A stretch of 64,000 nt of DNA. Origin: Nematostella vectensis (lineage: Eukaryota; Cnidaria; Anthozoa; Actiniaria; Edwardsiidae). The DNA lies in the NCBI RefSeq assembly GCF_932526225.1, contig NC_064048.1, positions 5,438,627-5,502,626 on the forward strand, given 5' to 3'. The first letter of the stretch is position 1. Each line of letters begins with the position of its first letter. This document shows, in pieces, positions 60,072-64,000 of the stretch. The notes under the pieces were generated by a model. The model was not told where the DNA came from. It worked only from the letters and a program-made list of their open reading frames with translations, and made no database searches. A program made the translations under genes and the position numbers.

Positions 60072-60189
60072 TAGGGCTAATAGGGAAAAAGCGCGTTGAA
60101 GATATGCGCATTATTATGATCGTTTACTTACGTTCCGTATAGACCTTCTCAAAGGTACATAATTATATATATATATGGTTCACTGCCAG

Positions 60190-60419
60190 TAACACTGACT
60201 CACTTAAACAATGAGGTAAAGGATATTCTGCGAATGCTTTTAGAATGGGCAAATGGCTTATGCTCAGAAGCGTATAGCCAAAGAGTTTTCCAGAAGTACG
60301 CCAATCAAAACAAGAGTTATTTTGTAGAGTGGTTTAAGAACGCCGTGGCGTTTCAGTTAGTACGTCTACCTACCCCTTGGGTGGCAGAAAAAATATTTAA
60401 TTATTCTGTAAAAAAATAA
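60190..60419 (+). CDS. Possible orphan coding exon, function unknown
   Basis: After a plausible acceptor (CACTGCCAG ending at 60189) a frame of 75 codons runs to TAA at 60417. It reads VKDILRMLLEWANGLCSEAY and later VRLPTPWVAEKIFNYSVKK. Residue use (Trp, Pro, balanced charge) is more protein-like than the AT-rich noise around it. I found no upstream exon to join and do not recognise the family. It could also be a scrap of an old transposon. Confidence 0.35.
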
Positions 60420-62456
60420 TTTTCAGACAATTAAAAAAAAGTTTTGAAATAATCCCTTCTTTCTCTGCAGTATTGCTCTGCAGGAATCTGTTTAGCTGCT
60501 GCTATTTCTCATGTTCCATTGTTAGTAGTAAAGTAAACACAATACCTTTTTTGAATGGAAGACTAATCAGTTAGCTTCTGCTAATTACTTAGATAATTAA
60601 TTGTATAGTTTTATGTCGATATTTTAGCAATTATGTATCATATTTGAGCGGTTGACAAACGTTATCCATTTGCTAAATCTATTTGGGAATATAAACCTAT
60701 TGTTCTAACGACGACAGAGCAAAAAATGGCATGAAATTTTCCAATTCTCAATATATAAGCTTAAGATTCCGCATACAAGGAGTTCCTCTGACCAAAAGCT
60801 TAATTCCAAATTTTAAGGAAATTTAGAAGATATGAAATTTAGATATTAGCGAGCAAAGTTGGCTTAATTTCTGATCAGAGCCCGACTTCTCCCTAAAAAC
60901 GAGGAGAATTCATACTTTGAACATTTAAAAATTTCACTTCAAGCCTCATATCTCCAAGACGAATCCATTAGAAAAAACACTTGATATGTTGGTTTACATA
61001 ACATAAGGAACCTCTAAGCAAAAATTCAAGCTTACCGTAGTTAACCAGAACTTATTTTGGGAAAACTTGCCATTTTTTTGCTCTGGCTCTAACGATCTAA
61101 CGAGATAAATACTTTCAAATGTGTAATTAAAAAAAAAATAAAATAACACACACACACACATCCATTATTCCACCCAGCCCTCACAAGCGACACTGGAAAT
61201 TTCAAAAATAAAGAAAAATATTGTATTACTCTAATTAAGAGTGTGCTTAAGAGTCAGCTTCTTGTTTCCAAGATAAATATGCAAAGCGCGCGCTGTTTTT
61301 CCTTTAACAAAATGGCGACCGTTTAAAGAGCTGCAAAAATTGCCAGAAAACAAAGTGTTTGGAGGCAAAGTGTAGGTAAATCACGGAATCATCAAAAGGG
61401 ATAATGTTTAGATTCTTCCTATCTTTGGAAGTCACATTTCTCGGCAGAACGGGCAACATAGATTGATTCCATTCCTGCCAGAGCTGCATGTAACTTATAA
61501 ATTTACCAACTGTAAAATTCGTCGTTTGCATGTGTTTCAACTTTCACTGTGCCTTGAATAAATGCAAATTCTGACAATTAATTTGAAAGCAAGACGTCTT
61601 TTTGTTTTTTTTCTTAACATTTATTCGGTGGATAAGATTCTATCCGATCTCTATTATCCGGATAACTTTAATCGCTGGATAACTTTTATTCGGGCTTTGT
61701 GCAACAAATCACGCAAATCGGATAAGTTTTATATCCGCTGGATAAGGATTTAACCAGTGAATAAGACTTATTCAAGCTTTGTGCAACAGGCCTCAGGGGT
61801 AAAAACGGCATTTTGTTGACCTTATCTAAGTGGTAAGGGCCAGTGCTGAATAACGTATGCGCATGCGCGTGTTCTGGCGAAAACAAACAGAATCTCAGTG
61901 TCGACTCGTTCGAGTAAAGGTACGAAAGGATGATTTCAGTCGTTGTTTTGACTAACTGTACAACATTAAAACCATACTGTACAAGAGATGACAGATTTTT
62001 TTGATAATGAGGGAGTCATAAAGAAAATTATAGCCTTAGTTTTGGTCTAGTTTTCTTAGCATTCGTCGAAATGTGACAGTTCGCCGGTAAAACGCCGCCA
62101 TTTCAAAACAAAAAAAACTGGTTTAACCGCGCGGTACTGGAACTAGTCTTGCGTTTTTCAGCACTGTCGTCGTAGAGTGGCCTCTGCCCGTGTAGCTATA
62201 GCAATTTTCTCTTTTTGAGACTTTGACGCATGCGCAACAGCAAGCGCAAGGCATTGCGCTCCCTCTTATGTTTCCAACTTATTTTCTTGTTGCACGTTGT
62301 ATTCTACTGAAGACCATAGACCAACCTTTATGAATATAAAGGAATTTGACTGACATTCTGTATATTAACCTGAAGTAAACAAACAGGGACCTCAACCGAA
62401 GGTTGACAAGCTAAAGTTTGCCTCCGGGTATCATGAGCTCGTGATTGAAGTGCATT
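60420..62456. other. Intergenic, no gene seen
   Basis: AT-rich. A short CA run is at 61146 and a GGATAA-rich patch at 61620-61770. A minus-strand frame at 61540-61304 has no motif that I recognise. Confidence 0.45.
61620..61770. repeat. GGATAA-rich patch within a probable small element
   Basis: GGATAA or TTATCC-type hexamers occur about eight times in both orientations. GCTTTGTGCAACA is repeated at about 61695 and 61777. The words also match GATA-factor sites, but the spacing looks like repeat decay. Confidence 0.4.
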
Positions 62457-62885
62457 CTATGTCCGCACGTTCCATGAACTTATAAGAGACAATCTCGACT
62501 TGAGTTTGACAGTCTTTTTCTCTTTTGCCTTGAGCTTTTCTCTCAAAATAGCATTACTTTTCTGCACGGCTTTGTACTTTTTCTTTAACCTGTCAATCTC
62601 GTTTATAATTTCCACTTCGCTCTGGTTTATGTTTGATTTCATACCTTTTAATTCAACGGATGCAAGTATGCATTTTCTATCCAATTCGTGTGCCTGCTGG
62701 TGTAACTTTTTAGCTTCACAGTTCAGGCTTTGTTGGCGCACGTTTGATTGTGCTATTGAATAATCCAGTCGTAAAATCTCGTCTCGTAGTTTCTGAATGT
62801 GGAATTGTGCAATAGCTAAATTGTTAAGTGTCATTTCGTGTGCTTCACTAAGTCTGGAGATTTTCTCACACGAAGTCATGTTCAT
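62457..62885 (-). CDS. Small coiled-coil protein, 142 residues
   Basis: A single open frame from ATG 62885 to TAG 62457. Nearly the whole length (about residues 8-130) is helix-like with heptad leucine/isoleucine spacing and high Lys/Glu/Gln. The C-terminal third is very basic (KLKAKEKKTVKLKSR). There are no prolines or glycines to break the helix apart from one Gly near 80. There is no signal or membrane segment. The sustained heptads in this AT-rich setting support a real protein, but I recognise no family. Short central coiled-coil proteins of centrosomes, synapsis or tethering complexes are possible. It could have unseen upstream exons. Confidence 0.6.
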   Translation of the reverse strand: MNMTSCEKISRLSEAHEMTLNNLAIAQFHIQKLRDEILRLDYSIAQSNVRQQSLNCEAKKLHQQAHELDRKCILASVELKGMKSNINQSEVEIINEIDRLKKKYKAVQKSNAILREKLKAKEKKTVKLKSRLSLISSWNVRT

Positions 62886-64000
62886 GAACTTCTCTCGCCT
62901 TTAGTCTTCTGCCAAAAGGAATGAGAATTTGATTTTTCACGTCCACAAGATTGATATGGTACCAATAAGCGCTCGGTAGGAGCAGAGCCAGACATTCATT
63001 AATTCAATCTGAAAGACTGTTTGTTCTTCTAGAATGACCTGTTTTGTTTACGAGCTGCCATCCATACATAAATTCCACTACTTGAGATGTCACTATAATG
63101 CACAAGACTTGAGATTTCGAACAAACCTATCCATCACTACAACAAAAATGGAAAGGTTACGTTTAAAGCTGTAAATGGTGTTAGCCCTTGTTTCGTGCAC
63201 GTTATTAGCAAAATGCCATTTGCCTAAGTTGATCCGTGGTTTCCATGGGAACTTGCCGTTTACAAGCTTTATCCATTAGCTTCGTAATGATCATGTGGAA
63301 AAAACTCATTTCATCAAATTAGCTAGGGGAAAATAGTTTTATCACACCGACCTCATCAAACACGGTACGCATAGAAAAAGGGCTATCCTAGACTGCATTT
63401 GCTTCTTCATGTGAAAGTGTTTTCACAAAGCCCTTTTTATTGCGCCTTGGAGCGTAAAGAACGTATTCAATGGTTCGGTAAAGGCCTTTTATTGAGCAGC
63501 TCCAGGGCAAGTAATGAGCATGCAAGCGCATGTTTTATCAAATTTATTTACCAAATAATAACAAAATTTCGGTAAATTACTATGATTTTTTTATTTGCCT
63601 CCGCGGACGCCACATAATTAAGAAACAAAAATAGCACACTAAACCAAAAACAAAAATAAGTTTGAATATAAGCTGAAATTATAATTTTAACTTGAAAGGT
63701 AAGGATTTTTTCACTAAAAATAGCTAAATTAAATTTAACAACAGTGGTTGTTGGGTATTTTTTTTCGAGGGGGGGTGGGGTGGTGGTCTTTGGTTTCTGT
63801 GGCGAAGATAACGCAGGAATCCCAAACTTCAAGATCTGATCGATTACAACCATGGAATAGAGCCAGGCGGAATTTGGGCTATCTAATCTAGGATGATCTT
63901 TTTTTAAAACGCAGTAAGGGCACAAAAAGTATGATCTAATGGTACGATGAAAGAAATTGCATACCATTCTGTTGTTGTGCTGCAGCTGAGACGAGAAAGA
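62886..64000. other. End of window, no gene seen
   Basis: Likely upstream region of the minus-strand coiled-coil gene. A minus-strand frame at 63967-63548 of 139 codons is hydrophobic and low complexity, without motifs. Confidence 0.4.

Noticed and set aside
63548..63967. Minus-strand frame of 139 codons
   Set aside because: Low-complexity hydrophobic text over a G-rich run and AT-rich sequence, no motifs.

Overview
The window reads as animal nuclear DNA, most likely from a cnidarian and probably an anthozoan such as a sea anemone. This is an inference. It rests on short GT-AG exons in AT-rich introns, rhodopsin-family peptide-type GPCRs, a USP6NL/RN-tre-type TBC gene, and many small inverted-repeat elements with G/C homopolymer ends. 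No rRNA, tRNA, CRISPR array or bacterial operon is visible.

From 1 to 19.6 kb a plus-strand Rab-GAP gene of the USP6NL/RN-tre type can be followed through 13 in-phase exons plus a possible 14th. Its first exon lies left of the window. Its introns hold a broken 4.26-kb hAT-like transposon (569-4825) that also carries a broken C48/Ulp1-type protease, a 46-bp minisatellite of about 1.9 kb, a 64-bp array and two oppositely oriented copies of one MITE. The start of the window repeats the sequence of the real splice acceptor, and the possible last exon runs into a 95-bp tandem repeat.

From 19.6 to 35 kb I see no protein gene. The notable object is a retrozyme-like element at about 21545-21965, with 76-bp inverted arms followed by a complete type I hammerhead ribozyme core at 21851-21910.

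A two-exon peptide-type GPCR lies at 34971-36363. It is followed by a 12-bp array (38126-39198), a non-LTR reverse-transcriptase remnant on the minus strand (about 39260-39560) and a two-exon gene of unknown function at 41333-43993 whose intron ends in a MITE. On the minus strand, 50085 to 45228, a complete five-exon secreted phospholipase A2 gene can be pieced together from short exons in matching phase. A TIR element and a dispersed repeat sit in its introns. An inverted-repeat element at 50650-52285 has grown a 21-bp satellite inside one arm.

A second two-exon GPCR spans 55773-58989, and a MITE begins 12 bp after its stop codon and carries an AATAAA. A possible orphan exon (60190-60419) and a small coiled-coil gene on the minus strand (62457-62885) close the window. 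The genes look functionally unrelated. What ties the region together is the many repeats placed at splice sites, 3' ends and introns. All joins are read by eye and none is confirmed by transcripts.
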